From Arthonia radiata (lineage: Eukaryota; Ascomycota; Arthoniomycetes; Arthoniales; Arthoniaceae), in the NCBI GenBank assembly GCA_002989075.1, contig PSQN01000012.1, positions 186,001-250,000 on the forward strand: a DNA stretch of 64,000 nucleotides, read 5' to 3'. The notes below the pieces were generated by a model. It worked only from the letters and a program-made list of their open reading frames with translations. It did no database searches and was not told the DNA's origin. The position numbers and the translations under genes were made by a program. Below, piece after piece: positions 10,735 through 21,062 of this stretch. The stretch's first letter is position 1. Each line of letters starts with the position of its first letter.

Positions 10735-12049
10735 TCACGGAGGCAACTCATCGGAAGAGCCAGCCGATTTGCTTAGACTCCTCGTCCCAGTGGAGGAGTC
10801 GAAGAAAGTACCCGCATGCTTTTCTTGCGAATGGACGCGTGAGAGATCCTTAGTCGAAGGCTGCGCCGCATGCGCCGTCATTGGGATTTCCTCGCCAAAC
10901 TCCAAGTCGTTTTCCCGTCTTCGTCGAGGTCGTTCACTACGCGACGACGGATCGTTGGGCTCGTTGTAGGATCTACCAGACGAGCGGGAGACTGAGGTGA
11001 GTACCACATTCTTCAAACGGACAAGTACCGGGCCGCTGGTGGGTATGCAGGCTGCGATAATGAGGAGAGCCGCCTCGATCTCAACTTCGACGCTGACTTG
11101 CGTTTGCACGTAGGGAGGGTCGATGAGGTTCATTTTGGCGACGATTGGAAAGCGAGCTAGCTTGATAATGCCAACGATACCGGCGAAGATACCAAGTGCC
11201 CTGTAGCACGCTTGCGTCAGTTACGTTAGTAGCGCCATGTGAGCAGATTTCCACTCACATGTTGGCACAAATACCAAGCTTTCTGTGCATGCTCATTTGC
11301 AGCTTCATGAGGATAAGGACAGGATAGATGGCGAAGATGAAATCGTAGACGACAGATTGCGCTGTAGCAATGTCAGCAAGCCAAACGACAGCATGCATAC
11401 TTTACATTGATTAGAACATTGGAACAGAGCACTGACCGAATTGGAACTCTGCGACTTTGAATGCTACTTCTCTTGGCCAGCAGCTACCGGGCAACTGAGG
11501 ATCCCACTGAGGAGTATGTCAGCTTTCACCAGTATGCTGGCGACACCCCGTTTGGAAGGCAGGACATACGATTCTCTCCGGTGGCTTGCACTGGGCGACC
11601 CAAGTGGCAGTTGTGATGGCTGCAATGATCACACCCAGAATCGCCATCGCATAGAACAGGATTGACACCCATCTCTTCGGCTCAAATACTCGCACAAGGA
11701 GTGCGACGACCGACAGCTTTGGCATTGCGAGCGTCCATGATGACATGCACTGTATGACGAACACCCATTTCGTGGAGTCCTTTTGTTGCTGAGGAGACAA
11801 GGTGTTGAAGTGACTACCAGCTCCATGCGCAACGGCAACAGAATTGACGATCGTCATACCTAGAAGAAAGGCGAAGGCAACCACGATCAAGGTGTCATCG
11901 ATGCCGTAGTGTTTTGTGAGGTGTATGCGTGAAACCAGCCGAGCAGCTAGAGTCAACGCTGCTAAAGCTGTGAAGAGCCAACAAAAAACGTTTGTAAGAG
12001 TACCGCTTAAGCCATGGACGACGACATCGCTCGGCGGTGTTTGAGCCAT
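10735..12049 (-). CDS. rhodopsin-domain (PTH11-type) integral membrane protein
   Basis: Four exons (12049..11570, 11506..11437, 11361..11259, 11200..10735) with introns of 63, 75 and 58 nt give 372 residues; every junction keeps phase. Helices include VFCWLFTALAALTLAARLVS, TLIVVAFAFLLGMTIV, MPKLSVVALLVRVFEPKRW, ILFYAMAILGVIIAAITTAT, SVVYDFIFAIYPVLILMKLQ, ALGIFAGIVGIIKLARF and EIEAALLIIAACIPTSGPVL. Exon 2 restores the extracellular loop WDPQLPGSCW, whose Cys is characteristic of the family. The C-terminal 80 residues are charged and Ser-rich, a probable cytoplasmic tail. It is much shorter than the family member at 3097..5079, and the two are too different to be a recent tandem duplicate. Ligand and function are unknown. 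Confidence 0.88.
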
Positions 12050-13170
12050 TGCTGATGCTCAAAAGACCTTGAAGCAACTTGAACAATGCACGGTAACGGA
12101 AGACCAATGCAAGTCAGCGACCAAGATAAAAGTAATGGTGATGCTTCAGGTCAACTGGGCTTTATCCACGGTTTCTCAGATCTACCTTACATCAAGCCGA
12201 GCACGGCGAGACCCACGTTGTGACGGGAGCACCAGGTCCCAGCGGGAAGTCAAATGCAGGGTGCCTCGTGGCAAGAGGGACATGGTTGGCTAGGTGCGGA
12301 TGAAGTGGGCCTGGAGGATGCTCTCCGCGACATCTGTGCCTCTCTTTAAGAGGTGATGACTCGGATTATACCTCGGGGAAACGAGGAAACGCAATAAGGA
12401 ACGGTAACAGCCTTGGAATACGATCGCTTGGGATATGGCACAAGCGATAGACCCGCGTAGTAGGTTGCGCTCTTGACTCTTGTTACGAAAGAAAGTTGAT
12501 CTTGCGAGGAATGGAAGAGTCAAGACTTAGCCTTTGAGCCACTCAGAGGATGTAGGAAGGAATAAATGCCGACCTCCGTGGAGAACAAACCGTAGGATGT
12601 GCAGCAACGGGGGTTGCGGTACCTAAACGTGCGTACCGACGATGGCGTTGGTCGATTGCGCATATCCCGAGACCAGACGGACCTTGCCTTGCGCTATATC
12701 GTGACGAACATGTCCCTGTGTCCCTGTACGTAGTTTGAGCCAGTCTGTGTGGGGAAGCACAGTCATGACATCGCCCAAGCAATTTGGTCCACGGAGTTTA
12801 CGATGCTGACTCGAGCACCGACATGCTCGGTACATTCGATCGAGAGAACGCCTCGAAGGATTCTCTGCAACGCTGACGTGCGTGAATTAGAAACGGCAGA
12901 GAAAGCAAAACAGAGAGAAGGGAGTCTGTAGAAAGACGCGAAGGAAGCACGGCAGGCACGAGCCAATGCCAAGCTTGGCCCGAGCTGAAGGCACATGACC
13001 GTCATCGCCCCAAGGGTCCGCGCCCCTTGCAGTTTCACGATGAAACCCAACGCTCAAGATAACATGCTTTCTGCATGTACAAGTATCACATTGTGAAGTT
13101 ATCTACACCCAGGCGCAAACTCGTAGCTTCATCATCATCACCACCAAACAAAGTGCATGTGCACACTCTG
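12050..13170. other. intergenic region
   Basis: Upstream of the second rhodopsin-domain gene and downstream of the lipase. Only mutually overlapping short frames are present. Confidence 0.45.
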
Positions 13171-14557
13171 TCAGACAGTCGTAATGCTGCACCCCACAGC
13201 CAGCGGCACACCGTTAACTCGATCCTGAAGCCACGCGAATGCATCCGGCTCTCCTGCCGCCGCTTCACTGACGTGATCAGTAGTTGAGTTGCGAGCATAC
13301 GTTATCGAAGCTCCGGCAGCACAGTACTTGTCTACCAGCGCGTCCGTGTCGCCAACTACGGAAATCTGATCTCGCACGCCCTTGTACACGTAAAGGGGCA
13401 CTGTCGGCGTGTCGCGAAGTCCCATGTCGCCGTAGGTCTCGGTGAAGTCGGTGATTCTCTCGTTATCCAGAGTCGCCTCACCACCAATGAAGAATTGCGT
13501 GATGTCTTTGCCTAGGTAGGTCACAACGTCGTCTGTCAGGCACTGTGTGAGGGCTTTGTTGAAGTTCGTTGCATTGCCCGGGACAAGGAGGCTTTCGATG
13601 TAGGCGCGAAATTCCGGATCTTGCGCTGATAGACCAAGAATGCCTGCTGGTGCCAGTCCAGCAAAGGCCGACTTATTGATTGTGAGGAGTGTGCTTGTCA
13701 CGTTGGGTGTGAGACCGCCCAAGGCCGCCCCAGCGATCTTGAGCTCCGGCGCGTATACAGGCTGACTGGATGGTCGTGTCAGTCCTTCTGGCTTATGCCC
13801 CATGGTAATGACCGTTAAAGAATTCACATAGCAACAAGCCACCATTTCTGGTATAACTTACAGTTCGGTAGCCCATTCGCTCCCGAGAGCGCCGCCAGAA
13901 TAACCGCCAATGACATAAACAGCATCCGAGTCGATGCCAGTAATCTCTCTCGAGTTCAGTGCAGCTCTCAAGCCATCCAGCGTTGCTTGGCCAGATTGTG
14001 GCCCGTTGGTGAACGCCGCTTCAAACCCTTCGAAATCTGGCGAGGCGACGTACCAGCCCGCCTCAAGCCCAGCTGCAATGAACGAGTCGGCGCTACCATT
14101 GCCGCCCGTCTGAACTGTATAGCTTGGACTGCAATCTACGAAGGCTGCGTCGTATGGTAATTGTACGGAAAAGAGCTTCTTTGAATCTGCAACAGTGGGC
14201 TCGAATACCGTCGTTACGACAGCATTCGGATTGCCTTTTGAGTCTGTCGACCGGTAGAGTAATTGGTATGTGTTCGTCGAGCCTCCAACGGCTGATGGTA
14301 GCTCGCGGGAGTTCAAGATGGTTCCTGGCACACTAGTCTCGACTTGAGATGCGTCAATCAACGGAATACCGACGTGTGTTTCAATGCCACTCACAATTTG
14401 CCGGTGGTTGGTAGAACGGATCCTGGCTGGGCGGTGTCACGCCGCTGGATGCTTGCCTTCGCAAAGGCTGTCTTAAGTAGCGGTCGTACCCGTTAGGTGC
14501 TTTCGCTGAAGCTAGCGGCGCCAATAGCAAAGCAAGCAATGCCAGCACGAAAAGCAT
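13171..14557 (-). CDS. secretory lipase (LIP family)
   Basis: Three exons on the minus strand (14557..14395, 14342..13862, 13765..13171) with introns of 52 and 96 nt give 412 residues. The start at 14557 opens with a clear signal peptide (MLFVLALLALLLAPLASA); an ATG 42 nt upstream would precede it with charged residues and is less likely. The mature part starts like Candida-type LIP proteins (DPFYQPPAN, then VPGTILNSR). The nucleophile Ser sits in GGYSGGALGSEW near residue 203; candidate triad partners are Asp near 347 (VRDQISVVGDTD) and His near 379 (TTDHVSE). NFT and NST sites suggest glycosylation. These are extracellular serine lipases acting on acylglycerols. The first intron was set by phase and by restoring PPANFETSVPG. 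Confidence 0.9.
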
Positions 14558-16706
14558 GTCGACGAATGAGCAAACGGGCTTTGCCTTCCCTACCTGCACA
14601 GGTATACCTTTCCAATATCTACGAGAACGAATGGCCTACGCGATGCCAAACACAAACAGCAAACACTGCCGACAATGATCTCGGCAGCATGGTGAGTCTT
14701 ATACAACCTTCCTCGGCGATAACGTAGACGGCTAATTTATCAAATTGGCGAGGATGGGGTCAGAAAAGCCTGTTCTAGCAATCAAACTTGGCGCAAACAG
14801 GCAAAACCTTCTTGCGGACGTAGACGTCCCCGCGTTACGAGTAATGTTGGGTTGGGTGTGGACAAGGCGGGGTTGAAGATGTTTCGCACTCGTTGTCGGC
14901 GGGCAATAGCAGTATATTCTCATTAAACCCTGCCATTCACGTCGATTTGTGTTTGAGCGTTTGCTTGAGGCGCGAGTACGGCACGCCTGGGGCGAGATCG
15001 AACAGGAACAATGCTGTGATTGATTTGATCAAACGCGAAAGTTTGTGGAAGCTTTTTGGTGGCAGATCGTGGGGAAGGTCGTTCCTGCAGCGCGAGATTT
15101 CTGGCCGAGGCTGGCATGTGATTCCAGATTCATCAATTCTTCATCATCCCAAAATCCCCAAATTTGAAGCACTCACGGCTTGTTAATGCTTTGCCAGAAC
15201 ACTGAGGTCATTTCGACCGCGATGATCAGAGCAAGTGTCCAACATTCTGCCAGGATCGTGAAAATACCAGAATGTGTCTTCTGCTTTCGAAGACTGGGGT
15301 GCACCTCAGACGGCCTTCCTGGTCGAAAACGCCCTTGGCTTTCAGGTCCCTCAAACGAACTGTGATTGCGAGGTGCCCCTTGGAAAAGCCTCTGTTCATG
15401 CACCTGACGCACTCGCAGCTCGTCCAATATGTATATGCCAGAGAAATGCATGAAGATCTCACACCGACTGTTTGGGTACGTTGCTCAAGCCATCGTCTGC
15501 CGTGCATGCAGGCTTGCTTGCTAAAATTAGCTATCCGCTGGTGATCATCCATGTACCTTACCAAATGTTAAGAGATTGCGAATGCTTCGGTGGCATTGAA
15601 ACAAGTCTGTAATGAATGATCGTTATTGCCACGGTGGGCCTTTGCAGGTTCAATTAGTCACAATTATGGCTTGCCGGAGGAGTAGTCGCGTGGGATGCGG
15701 AAAAGTTGACGGCTTGGTCGCTTGTACTGCTGTGTGTACCACGCGAGATGCTTTCCGTGGCGCGGATGCGACTCGGCTAGGGCCTTGCGGGTGTCAAGTA
15801 CAGCTGCAGAACACGTCTGTATCGAGCCGGATGTGCTCCCTGATCAGAATAGGAGGCTTGAAACGTCCAGACGCTGGCGGAACCAAAGGAAAAGAACGGA
15901 AGCTGCGCCCGTGGTGCATGCCTAAAGCTGGCGTTGTTCAGCTCTCAAATAGAATCCAGCGCGGACCGTTCTTTATCAATTTTCATTCTCGACGCCTATT
16001 ACCTCTACTGCACCTCTCGCTAACCAGTAATGTTGGTATAATTATAAGCAACCGGTCACTTCTGGTATGTTTTGGCAATAAGGCCACTGACTCGTCAACC
16101 CCGTTCCTGCGACTACTCCCCCACTTAACTGCCATTCATTCTCTACAACTCGGCACAAAGCTACAGTATACTTCTCCTCGAGCTCTGACAGAGCGGCGAG
16201 GACGACAACCAGGCAGTGTCAGACAGTGTCGACCATCTCGTTTGCAGGTCGACGCCTTTGCCTCGAGGCGAATCTCTGCATTCATCCGCTCGTTGGAGGC
16301 CAAAGTCAGAGCAATTGTTGTCGTCATGGCCCTTCTACACTCGAATCCAGACACTCTCGTCCGCCAGGCCCTACTGCATAAGTAAGTCGAATTCTCCTCG
16401 AGTCGAAGTCCTTCGTACACACGTTGCACTTCCCAAAAAGACCACTCCGCACAACTTCTCGGCCAAGTCCTTGGAAAGGAGATCAGGGACGCGTTCGGAT
16501 CGCACCGCCACACACCGCCACGTGAAAGTCTTGGCGTCTGCCAGGACAGATCGTTGGGAGCCGAGAATCACGCCGTACCACACTCTTCTGCAATTTTTCA
16601 GGTCTGAGCACAGTTATACTCATGGCCTCGATCTTGTCTGCGCGTCCATGCATATTGCCGACATTACTACCAGACTCATCAATAGCCATCTTCACACATC
16701 CATAGC
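14558..16706. promoter_or_regulatory. long divergent intergenic region between lipase and SCH9-type kinase
   Basis: This 2.1-kb stretch separates two diverging genes. Its right part (about 15.9-16.7 kb) is probably the long 5' leader and promoter of the kinase. Open frames here overlap on both strands and show no domain. I could not identify specific sites. Confidence 0.4.
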
Positions 16707-19427
16707 ATGGCCATTACTGATTTCTTCTTCAGCTCCTCCAAGCCCGATCATGATCAAGATCACTTGGGATCAACCAGCTCTACGCCACCCGGACTCTCGA
16801 CGCCACGGCCCGATACACACGATAAGAGACTACCCGGAATCCTAACCAGCTATTTCGGCGGCCAGGTTGGTAACCTTTCCAACGTCTTCTCCACCCCTTC
16901 CGCGCATCGCAACCTCTCCTCAGTCTCTTGCACTGCCCAACAAAAGACCCTCTCGCCACGAACAAGTATGGACACAACCGGCGACGGCGCGCATCGAGAC
17001 GACGAGGACGCAGTGCTTGTAGCCCTGCCACCCTCGCCAGTATCTCGACCTCCATCCGACGAGGATCTCGATGCGCCGCCGCCGCTGCTTGCGCACGAGC
17101 GCTTTGAGCACGTCGCGTCAAAAGAGCAGCGCAAAGCGAAAGTCGAGCATCCATACCCTACGCCGCCAATGTCATCTTCATCGGGATCCTTTGTGTTCCT
17201 GAGTCAACCGTCGTCGCGACACGCTTCGAATCCAGACGACAGCGAAGCGCATGACACTGGCACGCCGCCCGGAAAACATGTGGGCATCAGCGAGTTGGTG
17301 CCAATGTTGCGCAGATCGACGCTGTCCTCGAAGCCAAAAGCTGGTGTCGCGACGCCCCTTGTTCATGCCTCCCACATCTCCCCTCCCTCTCCTGCGCTTG
17401 TGCCCAAACCCATGTCCTCCCTGCAAGCCATTCAAGCAGATGATGAAGCGTCTCGCCGTTCAAGTGACGGGCTGACCAAGACCACTGCACGGCAGAACAC
17501 ACCGCCGCGCACGCCTAGATCCCTCTCACAAACCTCGAAACCCTCTCGAACATCGTCTCCGAGCCAGCGGCCCACCCTGACATCGCAGCCGGCCAGCGAA
17601 TCCACCTTGACAAGAACAGACAGCACTCCCGAAGCAGTGCTAGGTGACCCGAGGGGGAAGCTTGCGGTCACCATCTTCTCCGGTCGTGGACTACGACCAA
17701 GCACTTTGCCATACGTTGTCTGTCAATTTCAGTCAAACGAATACATCTCAAAGGGGCCCCGAAGTGGTAGTGATGCAGTGGAGGACTCGAGTCCAAATGC
17801 TCTTCGAGGGCTACCGATGCAGAGGTCCGACAGTGGCAATGGACGACCGATGGCAATACCGATGAAGAGTCGGCAAAGCAGTCACACAGGAGTCACATCA
17901 AGAGAGGGCGGCCAAGACGCTGTGACGGAGCCAGTATGGAATCATGACGCAACCTTTGACGTCGTCGGGGAAGAGACTGAGCTAGATGTCTCCGTCTACG
18001 ACCACTCGCAGTCCGAAGCCTTCCTCGGACACGTGCGGTTTTGCCCACAGCTTTCCCACGAGGGCAATGTCCTCGATCAGTGGTTCAAGCTAGAGCCCAG
18101 AGACAGTACGCAGGACAAAGTTAGTGGCGAGATTCACCTACGTCTCACATTCATGCGCAACGACAAGCGACAGTACGGACCGGAGGACTTTGGCATCCTC
18201 AAGCTCATCGGTAAGGGCACCTTTGGTCAGGTATTCCAAGTGCGCAAGAAGGACACTCAGAGAGTATACGCCATGAAGGTTCTTTCGAAGAAGGTGATTG
18301 TTCAAAAGAAGGAAGTGCAGCATACCGTGGGCGAGAGAAACATTTTGGTGCGCACCGCCATGACGCACTCGCCGTTCATTGTCGGTCTCAAATTCTCTTT
18401 CCAAACGCCAACGGATCTCTACCTTGTCACTGATTACATGTCTGGTGGTGAGCTGTTCTGGCACTTACAGAAAGAGGGACGCTTTCACGAACCACGAGCC
18501 AAATTCTACATCGCCGAGTTGATCCTCGCACTCCAACACCTTCACCAGCACGACATTGTCTACCGAGACTTAAAGCCTGAGAACATCCTCCTAGACGCCA
18601 ATGGTCACATCGCCCTGTGCGATTTTGGCCTGTCGAAAGCCAATCTAACGAAGGACGACACCACCAACACGTTCTGTGGCACCACGGAATACCTTGCACC
18701 AGAGGTCCTGCTAGATGAAGCGGGCTACACGAAGATGGTCGATTTCTGGTCATTGGGTGTACTAGTGTTCGAAATGTGCTGTGGATGGTCCCCCTTTTAC
18801 GCGGAAGACACGCAGCAGATGTACAAAAACATCGCTTTCGGCAAGGTCCGCTTCCCTCGCGATGCACTCTCTAACGAAGGGAGGAATTTCGTCAAGGGCT
18901 TGCTCAACCGAAACCCAAAGCACCGCCTAGGAGCTAATGGCGACGCTGAAGAACTCCAAGCACATCCTTTCTTCTCCGACGTCGACTGGCAAGCGCTTGG
19001 TCGCAAAGATTTGGTGCCGCCTTTCAAGCCAAGACTCAAATCCGAGACGGATACCCAGAACTTCGATCCAGAATTCACGAACGCGCTCAATGGGGCTAGT
19101 AGCCTCAATGCTCGTGCAGCAGCACTTGCGAGCGGCATCGACAACGCTCAGACACCTCTTAGTCCCACGATGCAGGCCAAGTTCAAAGGCTTCACCTTTG
19201 TCGATGAGAGCACCATGGAGAAGAATTTCGAGCAGCGACATCATGACCATGACGACGAAGACGACAATGATGCTATGGAGGAAGACGATTATGATAGCGA
19301 GGATGATATGCCTGACTGGGAGTATAGTCCCGGTGCCGAGCGAATGAGCGGCATCACGAGAACTGTTACCGGTGGGCATGGTCCGGAGGATGGCATGTTC
19401 CATGGCGACGGCTTTGAGGCTTCGTAA
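16707..19427 (+). CDS. SCH9: AGC-family protein kinase, SCH9 type, with C2 domain
   Basis: Single exon, 906 residues. The order is that of Sch9: a disordered Ser/Pro-rich N-terminus (1-310), a C2 domain (about 313-475, beginning GKLAVTIFSGRGLRP), a kinase domain (about 495-760) and an AGC C-terminal extension. Kinase motifs are intact: glycine loop GKGTFGQV, lysine in YAMKV, catalytic YRDLKPEN, DFG in LCDFGLSK, and the activation loop TNTFCGTTEYLAPE, whose second Thr matches the PDK1 site. The hydrophobic motif FKGFTFVDES near residue 826 matches the Sch9 site known to be phosphorylated by TORC1. A very acidic segment (HDDEDDNDAMEEDDYDSEDD) follows. Sch9 links nutrient signalling to ribosome production, growth and lifespan; here the role is inferred from the complete architecture. 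The start MAITDFFFSSSKP is typical for mould Sch9. Confidence 0.95.
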   Translation: MAITDFFFSSSKPDHDQDHLGSTSSTPPGLSTPRPDTHDKRLPGILTSYFGGQVGNLSNVFSTPSAHRNLSSVSCTAQQKTLSPRTSMDTTGDGAHRDDEDAVLVALPPSPVSRPPSDEDLDAPPPLLAHERFEHVASKEQRKAKVEHPYPTPPMSSSSGSFVFLSQPSSRHASNPDDSEAHDTGTPPGKHVGISELVPMLRRSTLSSKPKAGVATPLVHASHISPPSPALVPKPMSSLQAIQADDEASRRSSDGLTKTTARQNTPPRTPRSLSQTSKPSRTSSPSQRPTLTSQPASESTLTRTDSTPEAVLGDPRGKLAVTIFSGRGLRPSTLPYVVCQFQSNEYISKGPRSGSDAVEDSSPNALRGLPMQRSDSGNGRPMAIPMKSRQSSHTGVTSREGGQDAVTEPVWNHDATFDVVGEETELDVSVYDHSQSEAFLGHVRFCPQLSHEGNVLDQWFKLEPRDSTQDKVSGEIHLRLTFMRNDKRQYGPEDFGILKLIGKGTFGQVFQVRKKDTQRVYAMKVLSKKVIVQKKEVQHTVGERNILVRTAMTHSPFIVGLKFSFQTPTDLYLVTDYMSGGELFWHLQKEGRFHEPRAKFYIAELILALQHLHQHDIVYRDLKPENILLDANGHIALCDFGLSKANLTKDDTTNTFCGTTEYLAPEVLLDEAGYTKMVDFWSLGVLVFEMCCGWSPFYAEDTQQMYKNIAFGKVRFPRDALSNEGRNFVKGLLNRNPKHRLGANGDAEELQAHPFFSDVDWQALGRKDLVPPFKPRLKSETDTQNFDPEFTNALNGASSLNARAAALASGIDNAQTPLSPTMQAKFKGFTFVDESTMEKNFEQRHHDHDDEDDNDAMEEDDYDSEDDMPDWEYSPGAERMSGITRTVTGGHGPEDGMFHGDGFEAS

Positions 19428-19967
19428 GAAGCTATTAAAGGCCAAAAGTGTGATGAAGAGATGATACACGGGATCTGACATACAGACGATACCCCCTTCT
19501 GCGACGTACATTTTGAGCGGCATGCATATTTGCTTCAATCAACATACTCTTGCACGGCTTCGGCTTGTCCCGATCACGAGCATTCTCAGCTTCGTGAGCT
19601 TAGGCGGTAAGCGCAACCATCTAGCGACCACTAGGACGGCCTTGATATCTGGTGGAGGACCTTGGAAAGGGAAAATGAACATATCAGGGGATCTACTGTA
19701 CATTCGCTGCTCTTACCAGCCAGCTGCCATACATACCTGATGCTAGAAGGAGAATAATCAAGACATTCGTATAAAATATGAATGTCCATCCCCGATATGA
19801 GTAAATCGATATAAATTTCAATCCTCATGCCTTGTGAGTGAAAAGGGGGGTGAAGCTGCAAACCCTGCCACCACCATAGACAGGCTCGAGCATTGACCGG
19901 CTGATCTTTTATATTGAACCGCTCCCCACACTTCGCCACTTCTTATAAGGAGCACAAAGGCCGTCCA
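19428..19967. other. intergenic region
   Basis: 3' region of the kinase and promoter of the bL9m gene. No other gene seen. Confidence 0.45.
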
Positions 19968-21062
19968 ATGGCTTCCCCGCGCGCTCTCACGTCCACACCA
20001 TCCCTGACATCCCTCCGCATCCAGCCCTTCTCACGCTGTCCAAGCTGCCTCCAACCACTCCAACAAGTCCGCGGCAAGAAGAAGAATCCCAAAGCCCGCC
20101 AGACACTGCCCGTACGCCTAATCCAAGACGTCCCACAATGGGGACGCAAAGGCGCCATCGTCCCCGTGCCAGTCGGACAGGTACGCTTTTCCTTCCATAT
20201 CCAGTGCAGCACCCAAGCCCATACCCACGCAAACACTCATCCCACCTACACCCACACCTCCACAACTCATTTCTAGACTAATAACCCCGGATAGATGCGC
20301 AACCACTTCCACCCCCTCCACCTCGCCGCCTACATCCCCCACCCCGAACTCACCTCTCTCCGCCGCTCCTCCGTCCCCATCGAGCGCGACACCGCCTTCG
20401 GCCGCTCCGGCGCCCTCGCCGCAAAGACCGCGCGCCAGGAATCCACACCCGCCGCGACACCCCTGCGCACGCCTGAACCGCAGACCGTCGAACTGAACCT
20501 CCTCCCGCCGGCGGAAGCCCACGCGTTACTGGACGAAGTCATACCGCCGACCCTCGAGTTCTTCCGCACGCCCATTGGGTCTCCCGAGGAGCGCAGTAGG
20601 AAGAGCGAGAACCCTGACTCTGAGGACTTAGGTAAAGAGAGGGAAGCGCACACGGAAGCACCGAGTCCAGAGGAGAGCCCCAGACAAACCAGCGCGAATA
20701 TCTACGGCTCCGTCGATACGCGCGAGATCACGGCGTCGATTAAGGCGTTGCTGAGCGCACGGGCCTTGGACGGGCGGGTCGTGCTGCCGGAGGAGGACGT
20801 GCGGTTTGTGCATCTCGGCGAGGAGTTGGGCGCGCAGAGCGAGGGGACGGGCATTACCGCGGAACGGGTGAAGAAGCTGGGGGAGTTTGAGTATGAGATA
20901 CGTGTGAAGGGGTGGGAGGGGGAGAGTATACGGAGGGTGGTGAGGGTGTTGAGTGAGGATGAGAGGGAGCCGGCGCAGAGGGGGCCGCCGAGTACGGGTG
21001 TGGAGAGTGCGGTGACTTTTGGTGGGCCGAATGTGGAGGAGAAGGGGGTGGATTATGCATGA
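19968..21062 (+). CDS. mitochondrial large-subunit ribosomal protein bL9m
   Basis: Two exons, 19968..20180 and 20295..21062, with a 114-nt GTACGC...ATAG intron at a codon boundary, give 326 residues. The first exon encodes a basic, Ser/Arg-rich mitochondrial presequence (MASPRALTSTPSLTSLRIQP) followed by GKKKNPKARQTLPVRLIQDV and WGRKGAIVPVPVGQ. This is the conserved N-domain of ribosomal protein L9, in which the loop G.KG..V.V..G binds 23S-type rRNA. Exon 2 continues directly with MRNHFHPLHLAAYI. The C-terminal region is longer than in bacterial L9 and variable, as usual for fungal bL9m (yeast counterpart Mrpl50). The neighbouring SCH9-type kinase lies on the same strand; co-regulation is not shown by the sequence. 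Confidence 0.85.

Noticed and set aside
15612-16385. Plus-strand frame of 257 codons upstream of the SCH9-type kinase
   Set aside because: Cys/Arg-rich composition without domain; more likely leader or promoter sequence of the kinase.
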